Positions 1-7,169 of a DNA stretch of 64,000 bases are shown one piece after another (positions within the stretch are counted from its first letter, which is position 1; each line of letters opens with the position of its first letter). A program made the position numbers and the translations under genes. Source of the DNA: Lachnospiraceae bacterium (lineage in GTDB: Bacteria; Bacillota; Clostridia; Lachnospirales; Lachnospiraceae); contig VSNM01000007.1 of NCBI GenBank assembly GCA_009774245.1, positions 50,606-114,605 of the forward strand. The letters run 5' to 3'. Under the pieces are notes generated by a model, which worked only from the letters and a program-made list of their open reading frames with translations, did no database searches and was not told the DNA's origin.

Positions 1-1
1 A

Positions 2-88
2 AATCAATTTGAGGTAGAGAGCAAGGGGAGTAATCAGGGATTGCTGGATGCGGTTAGAGCATTAGAACCTGCGAAAGACGATATGTAG
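2..88 (+). CDS. C-terminal end of an unidentified protein (5' truncated by window edge)
   Basis: An open frame runs from the window edge to a TAG stop at 86-88, giving 28 residues ending in LEPAKDDM. Its start lies outside the window. The fragment is too short to assign to a family. It is in the same direction as the nucleosidase gene that begins 67 bases downstream, so the two could share a transcript. Confidence 0.45.
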   Translation, partial: NQFEVESKGSNQGLLDAVRALEPAKDDM

Positions 89-155
89 AATGTGCCGAAA
101 GGGACAGACTGGGATTAAAAATGAAAAATATAAAATAAGAAAGGAACATAAAACA

Positions 156-854
156 ATGAACAAAATAGGTATTATCGGAGCGATGGAGCTTGAAGTAGCA
201 GAGTTAAAGTCAAAAATGGAGGTAAAAAATGTCGTTGAAAAAGCGGGCATGAAATTCCATGAGGGTGTCTTGAACAAAAAGGATGTGGTCATCGTACAGT
301 GTGGCATTGGAAAGGTCAACGCGGGTATCTGTGTGCAGATTTTGGCCGATGTGTTCGGCGTGGACGCGGTGATCAACACGGGTGTTGCAGGTTCGCTGCG
401 TGCGGAGATTAACATCGGTGACATCGTTGTTTCTACGGACGCGTGCGAACATGACATGGATGTCAGTGCGCTCGGCTATGAGCCAGGCATTATCCCGCAG
501 ATGGAGACTTCGTTTTTCAAGGCGGATAGAAAGCTTGCCGAGGAGGCGATCGCAGTCTGCAGGGAAGTGAATCCGGAGATCGGCGTGTATGAGGGGCGTG
601 TGGTCAGCGGAGACCAGTTTATCTCGGACGGCGCGGTCAAGGACAGGCTGATCAGCCGGTTTGACGGCTCCTGTGCGGAGATGGAGGGCGCTGCGATTGC
701 ACACGCCGCATTCCTGAACCAGATTCCCTATGTCGTGCTACGTGCGATTTCGGATAAGGCGGACGGAAGTGCCCACATGGACTATCCAGAGTTTGAGCGA
801 GCAGCCGCGGCGCACTGCGCGAAATTGGTGGAGAATCTGGTCTGCAGGATATAA
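156..854 (+). CDS. mtnN: 5'-methylthioadenosine/S-adenosylhomocysteine nucleosidase
   Basis: A 232-residue cytosolic enzyme that removes adenine from methylthioadenosine and S-adenosylhomocysteine, feeding methionine salvage and the activated methyl cycle. The sequence shows the family N-terminus MNKIGIIGAMELE, with the acidic residue expected at the active site, then CGIGKVNA, NTGVAGSL, SGDQF, EMEGAAIAH and RAISDKADGSA, which carries the catalytic aspartate. Length is normal for the family. I chose ATG 156, preceded by AAGGAA about 9 bases upstream, over a longer in-frame extension that lacks a good ribosome site. It converges with the ABC exporter genes, whose nearest stop is only 11 bases away. 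Confidence 0.95.
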   Translation: MNKIGIIGAMELEVAELKSKMEVKNVVEKAGMKFHEGVLNKKDVVIVQCGIGKVNAGICVQILADVFGVDAVINTGVAGSLRAEINIGDIVVSTDACEHDMDVSALGYEPGIIPQMETSFFKADRKLAEEAIAVCREVNPEIGVYEGRVVSGDQFISDGAVKDRLISRFDGSCAEMEGAAIAHAAFLNQIPYVVLRAISDKADGSAHMDYPEFERAAAAHCAKLVENLVCRI

Positions 855-865
855 AGTATAACAAG

Positions 866-2671
866 CTATTGATACGCCTTCGCCTGCAGATTCCACATCT
901 TGCAGTATTCGCCGCCCAGTTGCAGCAGTTGTACATGCGTTCCGTGCTCCACGATGCGTCCTTTCTTCATCATGTAGATGCAGTCTGCGTCCTTGGCCGC
1001 GGCGAGACGGTGGGATATGAAGATGACCGTCTTGTCCTTGGCGAGCTGCTTTAGCTCCTGATTGAGCTGATACTCTGACGCGGGATCGAGGGCGCTCGAC
1101 GGCTCGTCCATGATGATCAGCTCGTGGGAGCGGTACAGCGTCCTTGCGATGGCGACCTTCTGGCTCTCGCCGCCGGAGAGATTGACGCCGTCCTTCTCAA
1201 ACTCCGTGGTGAGCGGGGTCTCGATCTGGTATTTGAGCTTTTGTGCGGTGAGGTTGAATTTCGCGCGGTGAAGCGCAGATTCCACCGCATATGTCTCCTG
1301 CCGATCCATGGTGCACGAGTCCATGACAACATTTTCGCGCAGGGAGGCGGCATAAATTTTATAATCCTGAAAGACAGCGCCGATCTCCCCGCGGTATTGA
1401 TCGAGCTTCAGGGTGCGGATGTCTGTCCCGTTGCGCAGGATCACGCCGCTGTCGGGATCGTAAAAGCGCATCAGCAGTTTGACAAGGGTGGTTTTTCCAG
1501 CGCCGTTATAGCCGACAAGCGCGATCTTCTGTCCCCGGGTGATCTCCAGGCTGATGTCGCGAAGGACTTCACGGGCGGATATCCTGCTGGTGCTGTCGCT
1601 GTCCGGATATGAGAAATTGACATGCGAGAGCGAGAGACGATTCCAACTGTCCGCCACATCATTTTCGCCGCTGATGAGCTTGGGTTCATAGGCGAGAAAG
1701 CTGCGTATTTTCCCGATAAAAGCGCCAATGTAAGCAAAGCGCGGCAGACGGCCGGCCAGTGCCCCGCCGCGCTTGATCATTCTCCTGACTGTTGATAACA
1801 GGATGACCATAGCGCTGAGGGAGAGCGTGTGTGTCACCATTGCCTTGTAGAGCAGGTAGGGCAGGTAGATGGCGTACAGCATGAAATAGATGGGCATATA
1901 GCCCTTCAGAAATCCATACAGCCACATTCTCATGCCATATTTGCGGTTGACGGTGTTTAACTCTCGGTTGCAACGGTCAAAGTCTTTGGACAGCTGGCTG
2001 TGCATATCAGGGTGGAGGCGCAGCTCCTTGGCGTAATCGTGCATGTAAAATACCCTGTGCTGATAGGCGCGCTCGCGCTCAATGGGCGTTTTGCACAGAC
2101 GGGCGTCCTTTTCGAGCTGCGCGTATTTCCGGCTTGAAAAATAGTTGACCGCACCGCAGACGACGGCAAGGATCAGACCAATCTGGTCAAGAGCAAGCAG
2201 ATACGAAAAATACGCGACGACGTTTACCAGCTCGAATAGGAAATCCCTGCCATCATTTAGAAAGCGCTCAATGCATTCATCTGTCTGTGTGGTTGACAGC
2301 ACGAAATCGTTGTAAAAGGCTGTGTCGTCATAGCAGGACAAATCCACATGGCAGGCTTTTTCATAAATCTGCCTGCGCAGCCGGAAGGTCAGCGTGGGTT
2401 TGATGCGCTCAAACGACCAGTGAAAATAGATGCTGTCTATGAGCTGGTGAACCAGAAACAGTGCGAATACCCCCAGCGTCAGCAGCGTAACCTGCGAGAA
2501 CGGGGCGCCATTTTCGGCGGCATTCAGGTTGTATCCGATCCATATGGTATATTCGAAAAAAACAAACAGACTATTTTCAACACATGCAAATATATTGAAG
2601 AAGAATAATTTTGGCGATGTGCGGATGCAAAAGCGCACAAGCCATGACAGGTTTGACAATTGTCTTTTCAT
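866..2671 (-). CDS. ABC exporter half-transporter (second gene of a pair)
   Basis: A 601-residue fused membrane-ATPase protein. The N-terminal 330 residues hold about six hydrophobic spans. The ATPase domain has Walker A GYNGAGKTT (387-395), signature LSGGE (498-502), Walker B LIIMDEP and the switch histidine in FISHRL. All catalytic residues are present, so both sites of a heterodimer could be active. Its start overlaps the stop of the upstream partner by four bases (ATGA type), so the two are co-translated and probably dimerise. The substrate is unknown. The divergent neighbour is a remnant of a LytTR/GHKL two-component system, a pairing seen with peptide or bacteriocin export, so peptide export is an inference. 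Confidence 0.88.
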   Translation of the reverse strand: MKRQLSNLSWLVRFCIRTSPKLFFFNIFACVENSLFVFFEYTIWIGYNLNAAENGAPFSQVTLLTLGVFALFLVHQLIDSIYFHWSFERIKPTLTFRLRRQIYEKACHVDLSCYDDTAFYNDFVLSTTQTDECIERFLNDGRDFLFELVNVVAYFSYLLALDQIGLILAVVCGAVNYFSSRKYAQLEKDARLCKTPIERERAYQHRVFYMHDYAKELRLHPDMHSQLSKDFDRCNRELNTVNRKYGMRMWLYGFLKGYMPIYFMLYAIYLPYLLYKAMVTHTLSLSAMVILLSTVRRMIKRGGALAGRLPRFAYIGAFIGKIRSFLAYEPKLISGENDVADSWNRLSLSHVNFSYPDSDSTSRISAREVLRDISLEITRGQKIALVGYNGAGKTTLVKLLMRFYDPDSGVILRNGTDIRTLKLDQYRGEIGAVFQDYKIYAASLRENVVMDSCTMDRQETYAVESALHRAKFNLTAQKLKYQIETPLTTEFEKDGVNLSGGESQKVAIARTLYRSHELIIMDEPSSALDPASEYQLNQELKQLAKDKTVIFISHRLAAAKDADCIYMMKKGRIVEHGTHVQLLQLGGEYCKMWNLQAKAYQ

Positions 2672-4503
2672 GATTTCAGTTGTCCTTGTCCAATATAATC
2701 TATTCCATTTTCAGTTCTGTATTTCTCGGCCTGCATATGGTACAACGCGGCGTACTCGCCGTTCTGTGCCATCAGTGTGGCGTGCGTGCCCTGTTCGGAG
2801 ATATGCCCGTTTTTCAGGACGATTATTTTTTCCATATCCTGTATTGACGACAGGCGGTGAGAGATGAGCAGCAGTATTTTTTCCGCACCGTCTTTTTTGA
2901 TGTTTTCCATCAGCGTATGCTCCGCAATCGGGTCCAATGCGCTCGATGGCTCGTCAAACACAGCGATGGGGGCAGTCTGATAAAAGGCTCTTGCTGCCAC
3001 GATCTTCTGAATCTGTCCGCCGGAGAGGACGACGCCGTTCTCCGAAAATTCCCGCGTCAATATTGTGTCGGTGGAGTCAGGGAGAGCCTCGATTGTGGAT
3101 AAGATATCTGCTTTTGCCAGCGCATTGTGGATAAGGGACTCATTTTCCGATGCCTGTCCCATAGTGATATTGTCCCGAATGCTTTTGGCAAAGATTTTTC
3201 CATCCTGAAACGCGGCGGAGAACAGGCTCCTGTAGGCCCTGAGATTGTATGTTCTGATATCGACGCCGTTTACAAGGATCGCGCCCTCGGTAGGATCGTA
3301 GAAGCGCAGCAGCAGTTTGATGAGTGTCGTCTTTCCGGCGCCGTTGTAGCCCACAAGCGCACAGCTTTCACCTGCATGGAGTGTGAAGCTGATGTCCCTG
3401 AGCGTGGTTTTCCCTGATGGATAGGTGAAGCTCACATGACGAAACTCGATGCTCTGTATCGGCTGTGTGGGGAGCACGCCGTCGGAGTCCTCGGGGATTG
3501 CGGGCTCATAAGCCAGAAAGTCGCGCAGGTTTTGGATGTACAGACTGTTTTTCATGCTTTCGAGCAGCGCCTTGGTATAGTCGATCAGAATCCACGAGAC
3601 AGAGCTCATCAGCGTGGTAAGCACGGCAAAGTCTGACAGCGGCATCGCCTTTGTGACGATGGTTCGGTATGCGCCGTAGAAGATGACGCCCTCGAAGATG
3701 ATGACAAAGGTAAAGTACAGGTATCCCCAGCCCAGCAGGATGTTTTTCCGCGCATATTTATCCATGGTCGAGGTGACGCCCTTCTCTGCGTCCCGCTGTT
3801 TTTTCTCCATGACATGGTAGATGTTGGTCATGCGCAGTTCCTTCACATAGTCGGCAAGATGCAGCACGCGGTTTACGTAGTCCGCGATGCGGCGGAAGAT
3901 GACGGACTCCTCATAGACGCGGTAGGACAGCCTGTTGAGCGATTCCGCAAACACGAAATTGCCGATGAGCGGCGCGATGACAAATAAAATAACCATGTGG
4001 TCTATGCGGAACATCATGAACCATGACACGCCGGCCGCGACCGCGCCGAGAAGGATTTGCCAGAGATTGCTGATCGCACTGATCAGCCGCTGGTCACTGT
4101 CGGTCATGACCATCATATAGCGGTTGTAAAAGTCGCTGTCCTCAAAACACGAGAGGTCGGCATTTCCAGCCTTTTCGTAAAGGATGTGGTGCAGTCCCTG
4201 ATAAAGTGTTACGTCAGTAGTTGGAACGAGCAGATTTTCATACCAGCTGTTAAAGAGGACGACGATCAGGAACAGTCCCGACGTGAAGCCCAGGAATTGT
4301 AAAACTTCCGGAAAGCTGGCGCCCGTCTCAATGAGCGAGAGTACTTTTTTCATAAAATATCCGGAGAAAAACAATAGTTCGAACTGCCCGAGCCCGTAGT
4401 AGACGCCGGAGAACAGGACGCGCTTATGTGATAAATGCCACGCGAATTTCATAATATAGAGGTTGTTGCTGACGGTTTGTCGGATTGTACCCTGTTTCTT
4501 CAT
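2668..4503 (-). CDS. ABC exporter half-transporter (first gene of a pair)
   Basis: A 611-residue membrane-ATPase protein, first in a two-gene operon. It has N-terminal membrane spans followed by Walker A GYNGAGKTT, a signature segment LSGGQIQK, Walker B IAVFDEPSSALDP and the H-loop LLISHRLSS. The two proteins share motif spacing but are clearly different sequences, which fits a heterodimeric exporter rather than a recent duplication. The start ATG lies at 4501-4503. A plausible minus-strand promoter (TTGTAT, 18-base spacer, TATACT) lies at 4645-4674. Function as an exporter is firm; cargo is unknown. Confidence 0.88.
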   Translation of the reverse strand: MKKQGTIRQTVSNNLYIMKFAWHLSHKRVLFSGVYYGLGQFELLFFSGYFMKKVLSLIETGASFPEVLQFLGFTSGLFLIVVLFNSWYENLLVPTTDVTLYQGLHHILYEKAGNADLSCFEDSDFYNRYMMVMTDSDQRLISAISNLWQILLGAVAAGVSWFMMFRIDHMVILFVIAPLIGNFVFAESLNRLSYRVYEESVIFRRIADYVNRVLHLADYVKELRMTNIYHVMEKKQRDAEKGVTSTMDKYARKNILLGWGYLYFTFVIIFEGVIFYGAYRTIVTKAMPLSDFAVLTTLMSSVSWILIDYTKALLESMKNSLYIQNLRDFLAYEPAIPEDSDGVLPTQPIQSIEFRHVSFTYPSGKTTLRDISFTLHAGESCALVGYNGAGKTTLIKLLLRFYDPTEGAILVNGVDIRTYNLRAYRSLFSAAFQDGKIFAKSIRDNITMGQASENESLIHNALAKADILSTIEALPDSTDTILTREFSENGVVLSGGQIQKIVAARAFYQTAPIAVFDEPSSALDPIAEHTLMENIKKDGAEKILLLISHRLSSIQDMEKIIVLKNGHISEQGTHATLMAQNGEYAALYHMQAEKYRTENGIDYIGQGQLKS

Positions 4504-4529
4504 GTCGGGAGACCTGCCTTTCTCATAGT

Positions 4530-4594
4530 TTAGGAACTGTAGAAAGATAACTGACGCATCTTGATCGCATCACTTATTTTCCTGCAATTCCTTA
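4530..4594. repeat. Short foldback element (65 bp), termini only
   Basis: An imperfect palindrome: the left arm starts TTAGGAACTGTAGAAAGATAA and the right arm, read on the other strand, TAAGGAATTGCAGGAAAATAA (each shown as at most a 20-base core at 4530-4550 and 4574-4594). The arms match the ends of the larger elements at 25851-26010 and, more loosely, 29081-29257. A further copy of the terminal motif, CTATAGTTCCTAAG, lies at 4866-4879 in inverted orientation. Confidence 0.6.
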
Positions 4595-4597
4595 TTG

Positions 4598-4632
4598 TGC
4601 GCAGCCCCATACGGAGGAGAGGTGCCGCTAAG
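4598..4632. repeat. Intergenic repeat bounded by TGCGCAGCCC and GCCGCTAAG
   Basis: TGCGCAGCCC at 4598-4607 and GCCGCTAAG at 4624-4632 recur as a pair at 23932-23941 and 23990-23998, where the space between them is expanded by a hairpin. This looks like a variable intergenic repeat. Confidence 0.45.
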
Positions 4633-4644
4633 CTTTATTTTTAT

Positions 4645-4674
4645 AGTATACAGGATAAAAGCGCGAAAATACAA
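4645..4674 (-). promoter_or_regulatory. Candidate sigma-A promoter of the ABC exporter operon
   Basis: Read on the minus strand, TTGTAT (4669-4674) and TATACT (4645-4650) are separated by 18 bases. They lie about 140 bases upstream of the exporter start at 4503, so the transcript would cross the foldback at 4530-4594. Confidence 0.4.
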
Positions 4675-4721
4675 TTTGTCCTCCAATTTCCCGTTTTTGT
4701 CCCTGAATGTGTCATGATCGT

Positions 4722-4854
4722 GTTACTGTTCACTCCGTTCCAGTAACAGGCAAAAATCCATGCAAAATTTGCTTCGCAAATGGATTTTTGCTTACAGCCA
4801 CTACGTTTTCGTACGGACTTAGCAGTAAATGCTAAGTCCTGTGTGAACAGTAAC
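4722..4854. repeat. Foldback repeat with GTTACTGTTCAC ends
   Basis: GTTACTGTTCAC at 4722-4733 is matched by its exact reverse complement GTGAACAGTAAC at 4843-4854. Inside are two further hairpins: one with CAAAAATCCAT arms near 4752-4791 and one at 4815-4839 with arms GGACTTAGC and GCTAAGTCC around the loop AGTAAAT. The left end (27 bases) recurs at 18890-18916. Confidence 0.6.
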
Positions 4855-4892
4855 TAATCGTTTTTCTATAGTTCCTAAGCATAATAAAGTGA

Positions 4893-4921
4893 TTGCAGTT
4901 TTGCGGAACATTCTTTATAAT
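4893..4921 (+). promoter_or_regulatory. Promoter module copy 1 (TTGCAG-17-TATAAT with conserved spacer)
   Basis: TTGCAG at 4893-4898 and TATAAT at 4916-4921 are exactly 17 bases apart. The spacer carries CGGAACATTCTT, closely matching GGGAACATTACT in three other copies in this window. It lies 47 bases before the response regulator start. Confidence 0.6.
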
Positions 4922-4967
4922 GGAATGAAAGTGATCTATTGCGTAAATGATAGAATTGGGGGATGGT

Positions 4968-5726
4968 ATGGTCAGGGTTGCAATCTGCGATGACGATGGG
5001 ATTTTGCTCGAAAAACTGAATCAGTTTGTCCAGACGTGCTATGCCCAAAACCAGATTTTTGCCCGAGTGGATACGTTTCTGAACGGGCAGCAGCTTTTGT
5101 ATGAGATCGAGGATGGCGGCCGGTTTGATCTGGCGCTTCTGGATATCGAGATGCCGCAGATGGGTGGGATGGAGCTCGCGGAATACGTCAAAAAAGCGCT
5201 GCCTGGCGTGCTGATTATATTTATCACATCCCATATGGAGTATGTCCTTGACGCCTACGAGCTGTCGGTTTTTCGCTATATACCAAAGAGGGGTTTTGAG
5301 AATCGGCTGCGGCATGCACTGCTGGACGCGGCTGCGATGGTGGAGGTGCAGCTGCGGGAAAGCTATGTCATTCAGAACAAAAACCGTCTGGAGCGCATTC
5401 CACTCAGAAATCTGCTCTACATCACACACGAGGGAAAAAACGCGGTGCTGGTCACGGACATGACAGATGCGGGCAGCGGGACAGGCGCCAGATTTCATGT
5501 GCGCAAAACGCTGCAGCAGGTATATGAGGAACTGGGGGAAGATGGGAAACGGGGATTTTTCCGCACGGCGAAACAGGACAGACTGCATCATGGCTGGGGC
5601 CTGAAGCGTGTGCGGCAGGTGGTGCAGAGATATAACGGCTCGCTTGCGTGCGAGGTGAAAGAGGGGAAGTTTGTCGCTGCAGCGATGTTGTGTATGTGCG
5701 ATACTACGTCAGTCCGCGGCGAATAA
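4968..5726 (+). CDS. Chimeric LytTR-type response regulator fused to a histidine-kinase tail
   Basis: About 252 residues from ATG 4968, which has GGGGGA just upstream; an in-frame ATG at 4947 is less well placed. The first 120 residues are a receiver domain: acidic pocket ICDDD, phospho-acceptor aspartate in LLDIEMP, and RYIPK. Next comes the front part of a LytTR DNA-binding domain (LRNLLYITHEGKNAVLVT to KRGFFR). From about nucleotide 5565 the sequence switches to TAKQDRLHHGWGLKRV and RYNGSL, which matches the G2 box and end of a GHKL sensor kinase ATPase domain. This suggests a deletion that removed the end of the regulator and most of an adjacent kinase. The LytTR domain is incomplete, so DNA binding is doubtful. 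Family assignments are firm; the deletion history is inference. Confidence 0.75.
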   Translation: MVRVAICDDDGILLEKLNQFVQTCYAQNQIFARVDTFLNGQQLLYEIEDGGRFDLALLDIEMPQMGGMELAEYVKKALPGVLIIFITSHMEYVLDAYELSVFRYIPKRGFENRLRHALLDAAAMVEVQLRESYVIQNKNRLERIPLRNLLYITHEGKNAVLVTDMTDAGSGTGARFHVRKTLQQVYEELGEDGKRGFFRTAKQDRLHHGWGLKRVRQVVQRYNGSLACEVKEGKFVAAAMLCMCDTTSVRGE

Positions 5727-5757
5727 ATTCGGTGAACCGCGCATGATCGAAAGGAAG

Positions 5758-5783
5758 CAGGGAAGATATTCCCTGTTTTTTTT
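5758..5783 (+). terminator. Rho-independent terminator after the response regulator chimera
   Basis: CAGGGAA (5758-5764), a four-base loop, TTCCCTG (5769-5775) and a run of T residues. It begins 31 bases after the stop codon. Confidence 0.75.
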
Positions 5784-5839
5784 GTGCACATGGGCACTCA
5801 GATGTAATATGTGAGCATGCGCTGACGGGTGCCCGGCGT

Positions 5840-5870
5840 GCGAGTAGTGGAGAAGGACATTCCTCTACTT
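5840..5870 (+). repeat. Hairpin repeat GCGAGTAGTGGAGAAGG, copy 1
   Basis: A 31-base segment beginning GCGAGTAGTGGAGAAGGACA recurs at 24017-24047 with four differences. Both copies form an imperfect stem (GAGTAG with CTACTT or CTGCTC) and both are followed by an AT-rich stretch. Confidence 0.5.
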
Positions 5871-5901
5871 GATTTTAGTTTGTATTTTTAGGAGGACGAT
5901 G

Positions 5902-6483
5902 ATGAAGGAGCAAAAGATTTATGGCTACGTGCGGTGTAGCTGCAAGGAACAGAATGAGGACAGACAGATAATCGCGTTGCGGGATGCGGGAGTGCCGCAG
6001 AGACAGATTAATGTGGACAAACAGTCGGGAAAGGACTTCGACAGGCCGCAGTACAAACGGCTGTTGCGGAAGCTGGACAATGAGTCGGTGCTGTTTGTGA
6101 AATCTATCGACGGGCTCGGAAGAAATTATGCCGATCTAAATGAGCAGTGGCGGATGATCACAAAAGAAAAAGGCGCGGATATTGTCGTGATCGATATGCC
6201 GCTCCTCGACACGAGAAGGGAAAAAAATCTGCTCGGAACGTTTATCAGCGATGTCGTGCTGGCACTGTTGAGCTATGTCGTGGAAAATGAGCGCATGAAT
6301 ATCAGACAGCGCCAGGCGGAAGGAATTGCGGCTGCCAAGGCAAGGGGAGTAAAGTTTGGCAGACCGACGGTTCCGCTTCCGGAAAACTTTCATGAAGTAC
6401 ACAGGCGGCGGAAGCCTGCAGTCTGGCGGAGAGCACATTTTATGACAAGGCGAGGGCGTTTGAAAAATCCTAGAGCGTGTTGA
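5902..6483 (+). pseudogene. Serine recombinase (resolvase/invertase family), frameshifted in the C-terminal HTH
   Basis: The N-terminal catalytic domain is well preserved: YVRCSCKEQNEDRQ holds the nucleophilic serine, and the long E-helix region is followed by AKARGVKFGRP. Two lesions stand out. The usual DRLGR motif reads DGLGR, losing the first of two catalytic arginines. After PLPENFHEVH the frame is shifted: the normal ending STFYDKARAFEKS is encoded in another frame and would stop at 6473, while the reading frame shown ends in unrelated basic sequence at 6483. About ten residues of the DNA-binding helix-turn-helix are also missing. ATG 5902 follows AGGAGGAC. The protein is probably inactive. 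The neighbouring GTGTACTTTTTC motifs could be former binding sites, but that is speculation. Confidence 0.75.
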
Positions 6484-6498
6484 TAGCAAACCGAAAGA

Positions 6499-6630
6499 GT
6501 GTACTTTTTCGGTTTTATATATTTCTACATCATTTTCTCTTATTTTACCATAAATATCTATTTTTTCAAGGAAAGAAATAGAAAAAGTACACAATATTTG
6601 CGTATAGCGGAAAAATCTGAAAAAGTACAC
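6499..6630. repeat. Three GAAAAAGTACAC sites, one inverted
   Basis: GTGTACTTTTTC occurs at 6499-6510 and its exact reverse complement GAAAAAGTACAC at 6581-6592 and 6619-6630. The first sits in a near-palindrome (CCGAAAGAGTGTACTTTTTCGG-like, 6491-6512). They fill the gap between the recombinase and the zinc-ribbon gene and may be operator or recombination sites. Confidence 0.5.
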
Positions 6631-6680
6631 TTTTTTGTATTTGTTATGTCATTTCAATAATGAAACCGGGAGGAGATAAG

Positions 6681-7145
6681 ATGGCAAGATTCAACGTAAA
6701 CAACAGGACACAGGGTGGTGTGGCACCGCAAAATCCAAATATTGAACGGGCTGAGTCCAGTTGGCGTGAGGCGGAGTCCTCTGTAAAAAGCGCAATGCAG
6801 GAGCTTGGCAGGGCATATTTTGAGGCCAACAAAGATCACGCAGAGGCTGAGTATTACGAACAGGTAACGCATATTCAGAAACGCATGGAGAATGAAATCC
6901 TCTGGCATCAGTACAGGCTGAGTCTGGAGGGGAAGCTGCAGTGTGAAAAATGCGGTGCGGTTATCACATCAAACAGTCTGTTCTGTAATCAGTGCGGAAA
7001 TCCTGTACGGGCATGGGATTTTTCGAGCCTGTGCATAGAGGTCTCCATAAATGAGAATACAGCAAATCAATCGGTCTGCCGCATGTGTGGGAAACCGCTT
7101 GTCGCGGGGGCGGCATTCTGTGAAGCGTGCGGGGCGGAAGTATAA
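6681..7145 (+). CDS. Zinc-ribbon protein with two CxxC pairs sets
   Basis: A 154-residue soluble protein from ATG 6681, preceded by GGGAGGAG; an in-frame ATG at 6660 precedes that ribosome site. Residues 1-75 are polar and probably helical. Two zinc ribbons follow: CEKCG with CNQCG, and CRMCG with CEACG near the C-terminus. No signal peptide or membrane span is seen. Just after the stop, the hexamer GTATAA is repeated three times (about 7140-7157), and it lies immediately before the next ribosome site. The downstream gene also opens with a zinc ribbon, so the two likely act together. Function is unknown; protein-protein or nucleic acid binding are both possible. Confidence 0.75.
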   Translation: MARFNVNNRTQGGVAPQNPNIERAESSWREAESSVKSAMQELGRAYFEANKDHAEAEYYEQVTHIQKRMENEILWHQYRLSLEGKLQCEKCGAVITSNSLFCNQCGNPVRAWDFSSLCIEVSINENTANQSVCRMCGKPLVAGAAFCEACGAEV

Positions 7146-7169
7146 GTATAAGTATAAGGAGTAGAGAAG

